From the NCBI RefSeq assembly GCF_039904985.1, contig NZ_CP157005.1, forward strand, positions 3,863,501 through 3,927,500: DNA of 64,000 bases, written 5' to 3'. Origin of the DNA: Methylomonas sp. AM2-LC. Its GTDB lineage: Bacteria > Pseudomonadota > Gammaproteobacteria > Methylococcales > Methylomonadaceae. Both the position numbers and the translations under genes were made by a program. The notes under the pieces were generated by a model, which was not told where the DNA came from, searched no databases, and saw only the letters and a program-made list of their open reading frames with translations. Of this stretch, positions 57,276-64,000 are shown piece by piece; within the stretch, counting starts at the first letter, position 1; each line of letters opens with the position of its first letter.

Positions 57276-57659
57276 ATGACTATTGAAAAAACCGAAGAAA
57301 AACGCCGTTTTCATCGCGCCTTGTATAACGCAGAAGCCGTTCTAATCAGTACCAATATTTCCATACCCTGCAAAATAATTGACATTTCCCTAAAAGGTTG
57401 TTTGTTGGCGTTTGCTGAACCTTTGAATATACAAAAGGGTATGCTTAATACCTTAAACATCACCCTAAGCGATGATGAAAGTATTATTATGGATATCAGT
57501 GCTGTACATGAAACGGGTAATCATATAGGTTTTATTTGCCAACATATTGATATTGACAGCATTACCAATTTACGAAGACTAGTGGAACTGAATTTAGGTA
57601 ATAGTGAGATTTTGGATCGAGAGCTAATCGCTTTAAACGACTTTAATCACTCACAATAA
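57276..57659 (+). CDS. PilZ-domain protein
   Basis: A 127-residue protein with the c-di-GMP-binding PilZ motifs. RRFHR at about 10-14 is the RxxxR motif, and DISLKGCLL at about 37-45 is the DxSxxG motif. The rest of the fold and a helical C-terminus complete it. It lies 2 bases after the FHA gene, so phospho-Thr recognition and c-di-GMP recognition are linked genetically. The target is unknown; PilZ proteins often control motility, polysaccharide or pili. Confidence 0.88.
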   Translation: MTIEKTEEKRRFHRALYNAEAVLISTNISIPCKIIDISLKGCLLAFAEPLNIQKGMLNTLNITLSDDESIIMDISAVHETGNHIGFICQHIDIDSITNLRRLVELNLGNSEILDRELIALNDFNHSQ

Positions 57660-57672
57660 ACCCTTATTGTGA
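57651..57672 (+). terminator. hairpin over the stop of the PilZ gene
   Basis: TCACAATAA (57651-57659) and TTATTGTGA (57664-57672) form a perfect 9-bp stem with the loop ACCC. The stem contains the stop codon. There is no T-run. Between convergent genes it may end or stabilise transcripts. Confidence 0.5.
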
Positions 57673-57807
57673 CAAGATAAACCCAAGTCTACGGCTTATA
57701 CATACAGCGATGTGTGATTGTTTAAGCCTTGGGTATCTATCGAACTTACCGACACGCCGTATTTCTAGTTTTGGCAGTGTTTGTGCATAAAGCCCATAAT
57801 TTTTTGC

Positions 57808-58092
57808 TTATGTTGCTTTGACCGCTTTAGTTTGCCACCCTCGGTTTTTATCTACCCATTTGACGCTAAACCAATACCAAATATTCATCGGTGCTGACAT
57901 CAAAAACCATTCCCAATCTTCGATCAAAAATAGCTGAGTCACCCATTCAACACTCGGATATAAAGCCACCCAAGGTACACAATAAGCACTAAACAACACA
58001 TTACTAAAAATTAATAGCATTGCCCCTTTACGTGTTTCTATACTGGAAAGGGCTAGAAACACCCACATAGGTATATCATCAGTTTTTTGCAT
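57808..58092 (-). CDS. small membrane protein, unknown
   Basis: A 94-residue protein with two to three hydrophobic segments (about 22-45 and 62-76) and many Trp residues, ending in a basic tail (KNRGWQTKAVKAT). It reads like a small inner-membrane protein. A second stem (ACCCAAG...CTTGGGT) lies in the 150 bases between it and the PilZ gene. No family is recognised and the gene call rests on length and composition. Confidence 0.55.
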   Translation of the reverse strand: MQKTDDIPMWVFLALSSIETRKGAMLLIFSNVLFSAYCVPWVALYPSVEWVTQLFLIEDWEWFLMSAPMNIWYWFSVKWVDKNRGWQTKAVKAT

Positions 58093-58406
58093 AAAATTGT
58101 CTTTTCTCTAAAAATAATCCATGACACTTTGTCATTTTGGGCTGATTGACATAAAAAAGCAGATCGATTTTAAAGTTATAAGATTACTAGTCGTCTATCT
58201 TTAAACTAAACATTACGCGTATTTTATCAGGCCATTTTACTTAATTATTGTAACAAATATGTGTCATTTTTCTTATCTATGTCAATTTAACAATCATTAA
58301 TAAATGTTTAACAATCAAAAACCTTAAATAAAACTGTAATATTTGGCTCACTCGCCATGTCATGCGACAATAAACTTTTATAACATTAAAGGGAGTTCAC
58401 TTCTTC
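58093..58406. other. divergent intergenic region upstream of the DPA-like operon
   Basis: About 310 bases of AT-rich sequence between divergent genes. Both promoters should be here. AAAGGGAG precedes the operon start codon by 10 bases. I see no RNA gene or repeat. Confidence 0.4.
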
Positions 58407-60785
58407 ATGAAACTGAAAGAAGTGTTGTATTTTACCGTCGCTTTTGGCTTTTTCGCTTGGTGTGTGGTAGTTTTTAGGAATGATATAGCACAAATCAAAA
58501 TTGCACCGATTTATGCTGCCTGGGATGCAGTCCTGCTAGCTGCAGTACTGTCGTTATTAAATTACTTGTTGCGTATCATACGCTGGACGGTGTATTTATC
58601 TCGCTTGGGACATACACTTAAATTCAACTACTCAGCCTTAACTTACATTGCCGGTTTTGCTTTTACCTTATCGCCCGGTAAAGTCGGTGAAATGGTCCGA
58701 GGTCGGTATCTGCAAAATTCCGGTGTTTCCATGTCCAACACGGCAGCGGCATTTTTTGTTGAGCGTTTAATGGATTTACTGGCCATGATTGCATTGGCCT
58801 CGCTTGCAGCCGCCTCATCAACTTATCAAGGTTTAATTTGGGGTGCCGTGACTGTTATCGTTGTCATCATGCTGATGTTGACGCTAGCTCCGTGGCAACG
58901 CATTGCCCTGTACACCAATACCCTGCACCGAATTCCCGCACCTATACAAAAAGTTTTGCAAACGGTGGTACGCACTCTATTATCAGCCAAACAACTGCTG
59001 CAACCAGGCATATTGAGTTTTGGTTTTGCTATTGGTTTACTCGCTTGGGGTTGTGAAGGTTTAGGGCTAATGGTCATTGGTCATATTACACCAGCGGTGA
59101 GTATGGATATGCCCACCGCCATTGGTATCTATTCCATCGCGGTGATTGTTGGAGCATTGTCTTTTTTACCGGGCGGCTTAGGCGGGACAGAAGCGGTAAT
59201 GATTGCTCTGCTCACTGCCCACGGCTATCCACTACCCGATGCGTTATTATTGACACTGATTTGTCGCTTGTTAACCTTATGGCTAGCCGTTGCAATTGGC
59301 TGGCTGGCTGTTTTTGCTCTACGTCCCAAACCTAACCGTGAGATTTATTTTTCAATGACTCAGACAACCGCGCAAACACCCCTATGTGTCGATCTGGATG
59401 GCACACTTATACATAGTGATTTATTACTGGAAAGTTTATTGCTATTACTTAAACGCAATCCACTCTATGTTTTTTTGCTGCCATTGTGGCTTAGTAAAGG
59501 TAAAGCCGCATTAAAAGCGCAAATAGCTCAGCGCGTTGTCTTGAATGCTGCCGCTCTACCTTACAACCAAGCTTTTTTGGCTTGGTTAGAAACTGAACAT
59601 CAATCAGGTCGAGAATTATGGTTATGTACAGCATCAAACCATCGGCTAGCCGATTTAGTCGCCACCCATATTCCAATTTTTACCGGGGTGTTGGCCAGCA
59701 GTGATGAATTAAACCTGTCAGGACAACGTAAAGCAGCTCAACTGGTGGAAAAGTTTGGTGAAAAAGGTTTTGATTACTGTGGCAATGCGCATATCGACTT
59801 GAAAGTTTGGCAACACAGCCAAGCGGCAATCGCCGTTAATTGTAAAGAATCCCTCAGTCAAGAAGCGGGCAAACTTACCGAACTCCGAGCAGTTTTTCCG
59901 AAAACAAACGGTTTCTTTAAACCTGCAATCAAAGCTTTACGCCCTCATCAGTGGGCAAAAAATGTGCTAATTTTTATCCCACTGGCTGCCGCACATAAAT
60001 TAACCAATAATGGCGCTATTGAACAAGCTTTACTGGCATTTTTAGCTTTTGGGCTATGTGCATCTTCCGTCTACCTGCTAAATGACATGCTTGATCTGGA
60101 AGTTGACCGTCAACACCCCAGAAAATGTAAACGTCCATTCGCCTCGGGTAATTTATCGTTGATAGCTGGATTTTTTCTGGTACCCCTGCTATTGATTGCA
60201 GCTTTGTTGATCGCCAGCCAATTACCTGTGCGCTTTTGCGAAGTACTGGGAGCTTATTACACACTGACACTGGCTTACTCTTTCGGCTTGAAACGTATTG
60301 TACTGATCGACACTATCACGCTGGCTGGCTTATATACCGCCCGCATCATCGCTGGTGCTACGGCTATTGCAGTTCCTCTATCGTTTTGGCTATTACTGTT
60401 TTCGGTATTTTTATTCTTTAGCCTGGCATTAGTTAAACGTTATGCCGAACTGGATGCCATGCAACGCCAAGGTAAACTAAAAGCGGCAGGACGCGGTTAT
60501 CATATTGAGGACTTACCTATTCTACATAGTTTGGGGACAGCGTCCGGTAATTTATGTGTACTGGTATTGGCACTGTATATTAACTCTCCAGAAGTACAAT
60601 CTCTCTATCATCACCCCCAGGCCATCTGGATGTTATGCGTATTACTGTTGTACTGGATAAGTCGCGTCTGGCTGAAAGCCCACCGCGGCAAAATGCATGA
60701 CGATCCTGTAGTGTTTGCCATGAAAGACCGCATCAGTCTGGCTGTGGGCGCTCTGGCAGCGATTGCGGTCACATTGGCGGTATAA
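58407..60785 (+). CDS. flippase-like/HAD/UbiA triple fusion, putative polyprenyl-phosphate phosphoribosyltransferase
   Basis: A 792-residue fusion. Residues about 1-310 form a membrane domain of the lysylphosphatidylglycerol-synthase-like (UPF0104) flippase class (TLSPGKVGEMVRGRYL; FLPGGLGGTEAVMIALL). Residues about 325-505 form a soluble HAD phosphatase domain with the nucleophile motif VDLDGTLIHSD. Residues about 507-792 are a UbiA-type membrane transferase beginning ALRPHQWAKNVLIFIPLA, with the metal-binding NDMLDLEVD (about 557-565) and a second motif KRYAELDAM. The UbiA part resembles Rv3806c, which joins PRPP to decaprenyl phosphate. DprE1- and DprE2-like genes follow 4 bases later. Inferred: PRPP transfer, dephosphorylation and membrane crossing of a lipid-linked pentose. 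The flippase role is the least certain. Confidence 0.82.
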   Translation: MKLKEVLYFTVAFGFFAWCVVVFRNDIAQIKIAPIYAAWDAVLLAAVLSLLNYLLRIIRWTVYLSRLGHTLKFNYSALTYIAGFAFTLSPGKVGEMVRGRYLQNSGVSMSNTAAAFFVERLMDLLAMIALASLAAASSTYQGLIWGAVTVIVVIMLMLTLAPWQRIALYTNTLHRIPAPIQKVLQTVVRTLLSAKQLLQPGILSFGFAIGLLAWGCEGLGLMVIGHITPAVSMDMPTAIGIYSIAVIVGALSFLPGGLGGTEAVMIALLTAHGYPLPDALLLTLICRLLTLWLAVAIGWLAVFALRPKPNREIYFSMTQTTAQTPLCVDLDGTLIHSDLLLESLLLLLKRNPLYVFLLPLWLSKGKAALKAQIAQRVVLNAAALPYNQAFLAWLETEHQSGRELWLCTASNHRLADLVATHIPIFTGVLASSDELNLSGQRKAAQLVEKFGEKGFDYCGNAHIDLKVWQHSQAAIAVNCKESLSQEAGKLTELRAVFPKTNGFFKPAIKALRPHQWAKNVLIFIPLAAAHKLTNNGAIEQALLAFLAFGLCASSVYLLNDMLDLEVDRQHPRKCKRPFASGNLSLIAGFFLVPLLLIAALLIASQLPVRFCEVLGAYYTLTLAYSFGLKRIVLIDTITLAGLYTARIIAGATAIAVPLSFWLLLFSVFLFFSLALVKRYAELDAMQRQGKLKAAGRGYHIEDLPILHSLGTASGNLCVLVLALYINSPEVQSLYHHPQAIWMLCVLLLYWISRVWLKAHRGKMHDDPVVFAMKDRISLAVGALAAIAVTLAV

Positions 60786-60789
60786 AAAC

Positions 60790-62106
60790 ATGACTCAGCA
60801 AGCGCTTAGTTCCTGGGGACGTGTACTAACAAGTGAACAGTCCCTTATCAGCCTGACTGACCGTTCTAACAATCTGCCGAATTTGCCTGAAATGGCTGAA
60901 AACTTTTTACCTTACGGCAACGGGCGCAGTTATGGTGACAGCTGTCTAAACTCCGGTGGAGCGGCTTTACTTTGCCGCAGCCTGAACCGTTTCATTAATT
61001 TCGATACAGTTAACGGTGTATTAAGCTGCGAAGCAGGTGTATTACTAGCCGAAATTTTAACCTTAGTAGTGCCACAAGGCTGGTTTTTACCCGTCACACC
61101 GGGTACACGCTTTGTGACTGTGGGTGGAGCCATTGCCAATGATGTACACGGCAAAAATCATCACCGTACCGGCACTTTTGGCCGTCATATACTGGGACTG
61201 GAATTATTACGTTCGGATGGCCAGCGCTTATTTTGCGCGCCAGACCAGAATCAAGCCTACTTTGCTGCCACTATTGGCGGATTAGGCTTAACGGGCGTGA
61301 TTAGCTATGCCCAATTACAACTGCAACGCATTCGTAGCCCCTGGGTAAGCACCGAAACTATACGCTACGATAATCTCGATGACTTTTTTGAACTATGTGA
61401 TGCCTCTGATCAAGATTATGAATATACTGTATCCTGGGTGGATTGTGCTGGCACAGGCAAACGTTTAGGACGCGGTTTATTTATGCGTGGCAACCACGCG
61501 CCAGCGGGTGAATTGAAAAATTATCAGTCTAAAACGCGAACTTTTCCATTGGTCCCGCCTATTTCCATGATTAACGCCTTGACACTAAAAGCGTTTAATA
61601 CGGCTTATTACTACAAACAAATTCCCCGCCAATCTCGACAGATTCAACATTACGAACCCTTTTTCTATCCGCTGGACGGCTTACTGGAATGGAATCGCAT
61701 GTATGGTCCTCGCGGATTTTACCAATACCAGTGCGTAATACCTACGGCTACCGGCAAAGCTGCCATTACCGACTTATTAACAGCTATTGCTAACAGCGGC
61801 ATGGGGTCTTTTCTAGCTGTGCTTAAACTGTGTGGTGATGTCAAATCGCCCGGTATGTTGTCTTTTCCGCTACCCGGTGTCAGCCTGGCCCTGGATTTCC
61901 CAAACCGAGGCGCAAAACTGCATCAACTTTTCGAGCGTTTGGACACTATTGTCAGTCAAGCAGGTGGTCGATTGTATCCGGCTAAAGACGGGCGCATGCC
62001 CGGCAGTCTGTTTCGGAGCGGTTATCAAAACTGGCAAGCATTTAGTACTTATATAGACCCACAATTTTCCTCGTCGTTCTGGCGGCGGGTGATGGAGGAT
62101 AAATGA
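60790..62106 (+). CDS. DprE1-like FAD-dependent decaprenylphosphoryl-ribose 2'-oxidase
   Basis: A 438-residue FAD oxidoreductase of the vanillyl-alcohol-oxidase fold. FAD-binding motifs are PYGNGRSYGDSCLN (about 38-51) and GGAIANDVHGKNHHRTGTFG (about 112-131). The C-terminal substrate domain has LSFPLPGVSLALDFPNRG and YPAKDGRM, where Lys399 aligns with the catalytic Lys418 of mycobacterial DprE1. Position 367 is Ala where that enzyme has Cys387. With DprE2 it would turn the ribose into arabinose by 2'-epimerisation. The ATG is 4 bases after the fusion gene and the stop overlaps dprE2 (ATGA). The match to DprE1 is good; the lipid substrate is inferred. Confidence 0.88.
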   Translation: MTQQALSSWGRVLTSEQSLISLTDRSNNLPNLPEMAENFLPYGNGRSYGDSCLNSGGAALLCRSLNRFINFDTVNGVLSCEAGVLLAEILTLVVPQGWFLPVTPGTRFVTVGGAIANDVHGKNHHRTGTFGRHILGLELLRSDGQRLFCAPDQNQAYFAATIGGLGLTGVISYAQLQLQRIRSPWVSTETIRYDNLDDFFELCDASDQDYEYTVSWVDCAGTGKRLGRGLFMRGNHAPAGELKNYQSKTRTFPLVPPISMINALTLKAFNTAYYYKQIPRQSRQIQHYEPFFYPLDGLLEWNRMYGPRGFYQYQCVIPTATGKAAITDLLTAIANSGMGSFLAVLKLCGDVKSPGMLSFPLPGVSLALDFPNRGAKLHQLFERLDTIVSQAGGRLYPAKDGRMPGSLFRSGYQNWQAFSTYIDPQFSSSFWRRVMEDK

Positions 62107-62840
62107 AAAAAATATTAATTATCGGCGCAACGTCAGCCATCGCAGAAGCCGCAGCCCGAAACTGGGCACAAACCGGCGATCAATTATTTCTGGTGGCACG
62201 TAGCACCAGCAAACTGGTCAATCTCGCCGCCGACTTGGAAGTTCGAGGCAGCACTAAAGTGGGACTATTGAGTCTGGATGTCAATGACTTCGCCGCACAC
62301 ACGGCCATGTTGGATACCGCAGAAGAAACCCTGCAAGGCTTGGATACAGTCCTTATTGCTCACGGCACCCTCTCTGATCAAGCCGCCTGCCAGCAATCTG
62401 TTGATCTTACCTTACAAGAAATACAAACTAACGCTTTGTCGGTCGTTGCTTTATTAACACAAATTGCCAACCGCTTTGAAGCGCGTAAATCCGGCACCAT
62501 TATTGTTATCTCCTCGGTAGCAGGCGATAGAGGTCGGCAAAGTAATTATGTGTATGGCAGCGCAAAGGCCTTAGTGACTGCCTTTACCTCGGGTTTACGG
62601 CAGCGTTTACAAAAATCAGGAATCACTGTACTGACCATTAAGCCTGGTTTTGTAGATACCCCCATGACTGCAGATTTTAAAAAGGGTCCACTATGGGCTT
62701 CAGCGGAAAAAGTGGCAAAAGATATTGTCAATGCAGCCAACGGTAAAAACGGTATCTTTTATACCCCCTGGTTTTGGCTGTGGATTATGCTGATCATTAA
62801 ACATATTCCCGAATTTGTGTTTGTTAAGCTTAAATTATAG
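62103..62840 (+). CDS. DprE2-like short-chain dehydrogenase
   Basis: A 245-residue SDR enzyme. The NAD(P)-binding start is IIGATSAIAEAAARNWA (about 6-22), matching the DprE2/Rv3791 type with GATSAIA in place of TGxxxGIG. The catalytic Tyr-Lys is YGSAK (about 150-154), with Ser in VISSVAGDRGR. It would reduce the 2'-keto lipid intermediate made by the DprE1-like enzyme. A C-terminal hydrophobic segment (about 220-240) may help membrane contact. It begins inside the dprE1 stop (ATGA). It is the last gene of the operon. Confidence 0.87.
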   Translation: MKKILIIGATSAIAEAAARNWAQTGDQLFLVARSTSKLVNLAADLEVRGSTKVGLLSLDVNDFAAHTAMLDTAEETLQGLDTVLIAHGTLSDQAACQQSVDLTLQEIQTNALSVVALLTQIANRFEARKSGTIIVISSVAGDRGRQSNYVYGSAKALVTAFTSGLRQRLQKSGITVLTIKPGFVDTPMTADFKKGPLWASAEKVAKDIVNAANGKNGIFYTPWFWLWIMLIIKHIPEFVFVKLKL

Positions 62841-63700
62841 GTCTCGACGCAAGAGAATATATTCCGCATACCTGATGTTAAGGGGTGTTCCAGATTTTCA
62901 TACGGGCAGTATGATGGGTGGATTTATAAAAAATTTTACTTCTTCATACTGATCGTATCGTACTAGGCACCCTAAGTTTTTTCGACTTATCTGCGTAGCT
63001 ATCAACCTTTGTATGCCCAGCTATATCATAAATTAACACTTCTTTATGGTTGACTTCGTGTATTAGTAAAATACTATCCATGCAGTTTTAAAAACTAGAA
63101 AATCCTGCAAATAAAAACGATCCACTTTCTTAAAAATGCTAAGTTAATTTTGCTGAATATAAAAACCTGACTATACAGCGATGTCAAACTCAAACTTGGA
63201 TAGATTTAGAGTCACTAGTATGCAACTTACATTTTCACACTACACTTGTTGAAATGCACACCGCAGCCGGTTTATTTCAACCACTCATGAGTCATTTAAT
63301 TTAACTACTTACACAAAAAATACTCAAGCTATTGAATTAAAATAATTTATACTTAATGGCACGATACTGGCTTTAAATTAAATACGTATAAAGTCTTTAT
63401 TTAAGCGCAAAAGAACCTGACACATAATTGAATAAAAAATCCAGTAATTACTTATTTTTTAAGCTATGTCTCAGTTTTAGACGTATCAATTGCGTAAACT
63501 TTATATGGTTTAAGTTGTAATGCAGGTGATTATGCCACCTGTATTATTAGGTTTTCTCCTCAGCAGAGGAAATTTTTACTGGTAATATCGTCTCTACAGG
63601 ACCTCAGGTAGAGTCTTTAGGTTATATCGGCGCAGTAATGGCAACGATCACCCGCTTTAAGGGAAGTTTGCAGACTGCAAAACAGTTTTAAGGGAATATT
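62841..63700. other. intergenic region after the DPA-like operon
   Basis: About 860 bases, the longest gene-free stretch here. Its left end carries an imperfect inverted repeat (listed separately). Near 63550-63690 one frame reads ESLGYIGAVMATITRFKGSL to a stop, with no start codon or ribosome site; it may be a decayed fragment. I see no RNA gene. Confidence 0.45.
62898..62957. repeat. imperfect inverted repeat after dprE2
   Basis: TCATACGGGCAGTATGA (62898-62914) is partly palindromic, and TCATACTGATCGTA (62944-62957) is an inverted copy of part of it (12 of 14 bases). Flanking AGGGGTG and CACCCT also pair loosely. A run of T follows at about 62977. It could be a terminator or a degraded repeat. 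Confidence 0.35.
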
Positions 63701-63931
63701 ATGACAACGCAAACATTTGAAATGACGAATAGATTAGTAAGAAACAAAACGTGTAATCACGAATCACTTATTCAGGAATTTGCCTATGGTGCAGCAACAG
63801 GCAATTATATCTGTATACATTGTGAATGCTTGATTCCTGCCAAGGTATTAAGCGAACAGCAGGATAAAATACCTGTCATGCAATTTCAAAAAACCAACAG
63901 CTATTCGAGCTATATCATTGGCGGCATATGA
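63701..63931 (+). CDS. small Cys/His protein, unknown
   Basis: A 76-residue protein. It has CNHES near 18-22 and YICIHCECL near 36-44, a Cys/His set that could hold one zinc. The C-terminus is Ser/Tyr-rich with GGI at the end. AAGGGAATATT precedes the ATG. It has no signal peptide and no known family. It ends 69 bases before the window edge, where nothing further is seen. Confidence 0.6.
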   Translation: MTTQTFEMTNRLVRNKTCNHESLIQEFAYGAATGNYICIHCECLIPAKVLSEQQDKIPVMQFQKTNSYSSYIIGGI

Positions 63932-64000
63932 AGCTGGGCATAGATAAGACTAGCTGAGTCATATCCAGTCTCTACCTTAAATAATACGCTTTTTTAACTA

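Overview
The window is a chromosomal segment of a gammaproteobacterium of moderate-to-low GC content. The clearest lineage markers are an rpoE-mucA-mucB-mucD stress cluster, infA next to a clpA-clpS pair, glnE, argA of the fused kinase-like/GNAT type, and an outer-membrane/PEP-CTERM cell-envelope repertoire. The gene mix (PEP-CTERM protein, orphan envelope proteins, ApbE/TlpA pair, SmbP-like His-heptad protein) resembles aquatic Methylococcales-type methanotrophs. That placement is inference from recall, because no methane or methanol oxidation gene lies in the window. No transposase, phage, plasmid or CRISPR locus was seen.

Layout. 1-2.5 kb: sigma-E envelope-stress operon on the minus strand. 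2.9-11.7 kb: nadB, recQ, a coiled-coil membrane protein with a small lipoprotein, and glnE. 11.8-16.4 kb: bcp-rpiA, then lpxD behind a membrane spermidine-synthase-like protein. 16.8-22.5 kb: a chemoreceptor, an SmbP-like protein, a cold-shock protein, an orphan efflux adaptor and two tRNAs. 22.5-25.6 kb: a loose, AT-rich region with a candidate small RNA, a frameshifted apbE, a TlpA-like thioredoxin and an IHF/HU protein. 26-30.4 kb: a complete PrtDEF-type type I secretion operon. 30.8-42 kb: mostly envelope and orphan genes (EexN-like, M41-like peptidase, OprB-type porin, argA, Nramp-like transporter, retropepsin-like protease, MFS, PEP-CTERM protein). 42.4-57.7 kb: housekeeping and signalling (DLH, LMW-PTP, a c-haem chemoreceptor with an HDOD protein, ModE-like regulator, infA, clpAS, nudJ-mnmA, pta-DUF-ackA, FHA-PilZ). 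58.4-62.8 kb: a three-gene operon that looks like a compact decaprenylphosphoryl-arabinose pathway.

The most interesting locus is 58407-62840. One polypeptide joins a flippase-like membrane domain, a HAD phosphatase domain and a UbiA-type phosphoribosyltransferase domain. It is followed at once by DprE1-like and DprE2-like genes. Together they could supply every step from PRPP to a lipid-linked D-arabinose plus a membrane-crossing step, but no arabinosyltransferase is in view. The DprE1 homologue carries alanine where the mycobacterial enzyme has the cysteine attacked by benzothiazinones.

Other points: apbE is broken by two single-base G losses; a 145-bp element with 16-bp terminal inverted repeats and a 140-bp long-hairpin element look like non-autonomous repeats; a minus-strand small RNA candidate ends in a terminator whose loop is C-rich; and the Nramp-like transporter lacks the canonical metal-ligand motifs. 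Many genes are joined by ATGA stop/start overlaps, so translational coupling appears common here.
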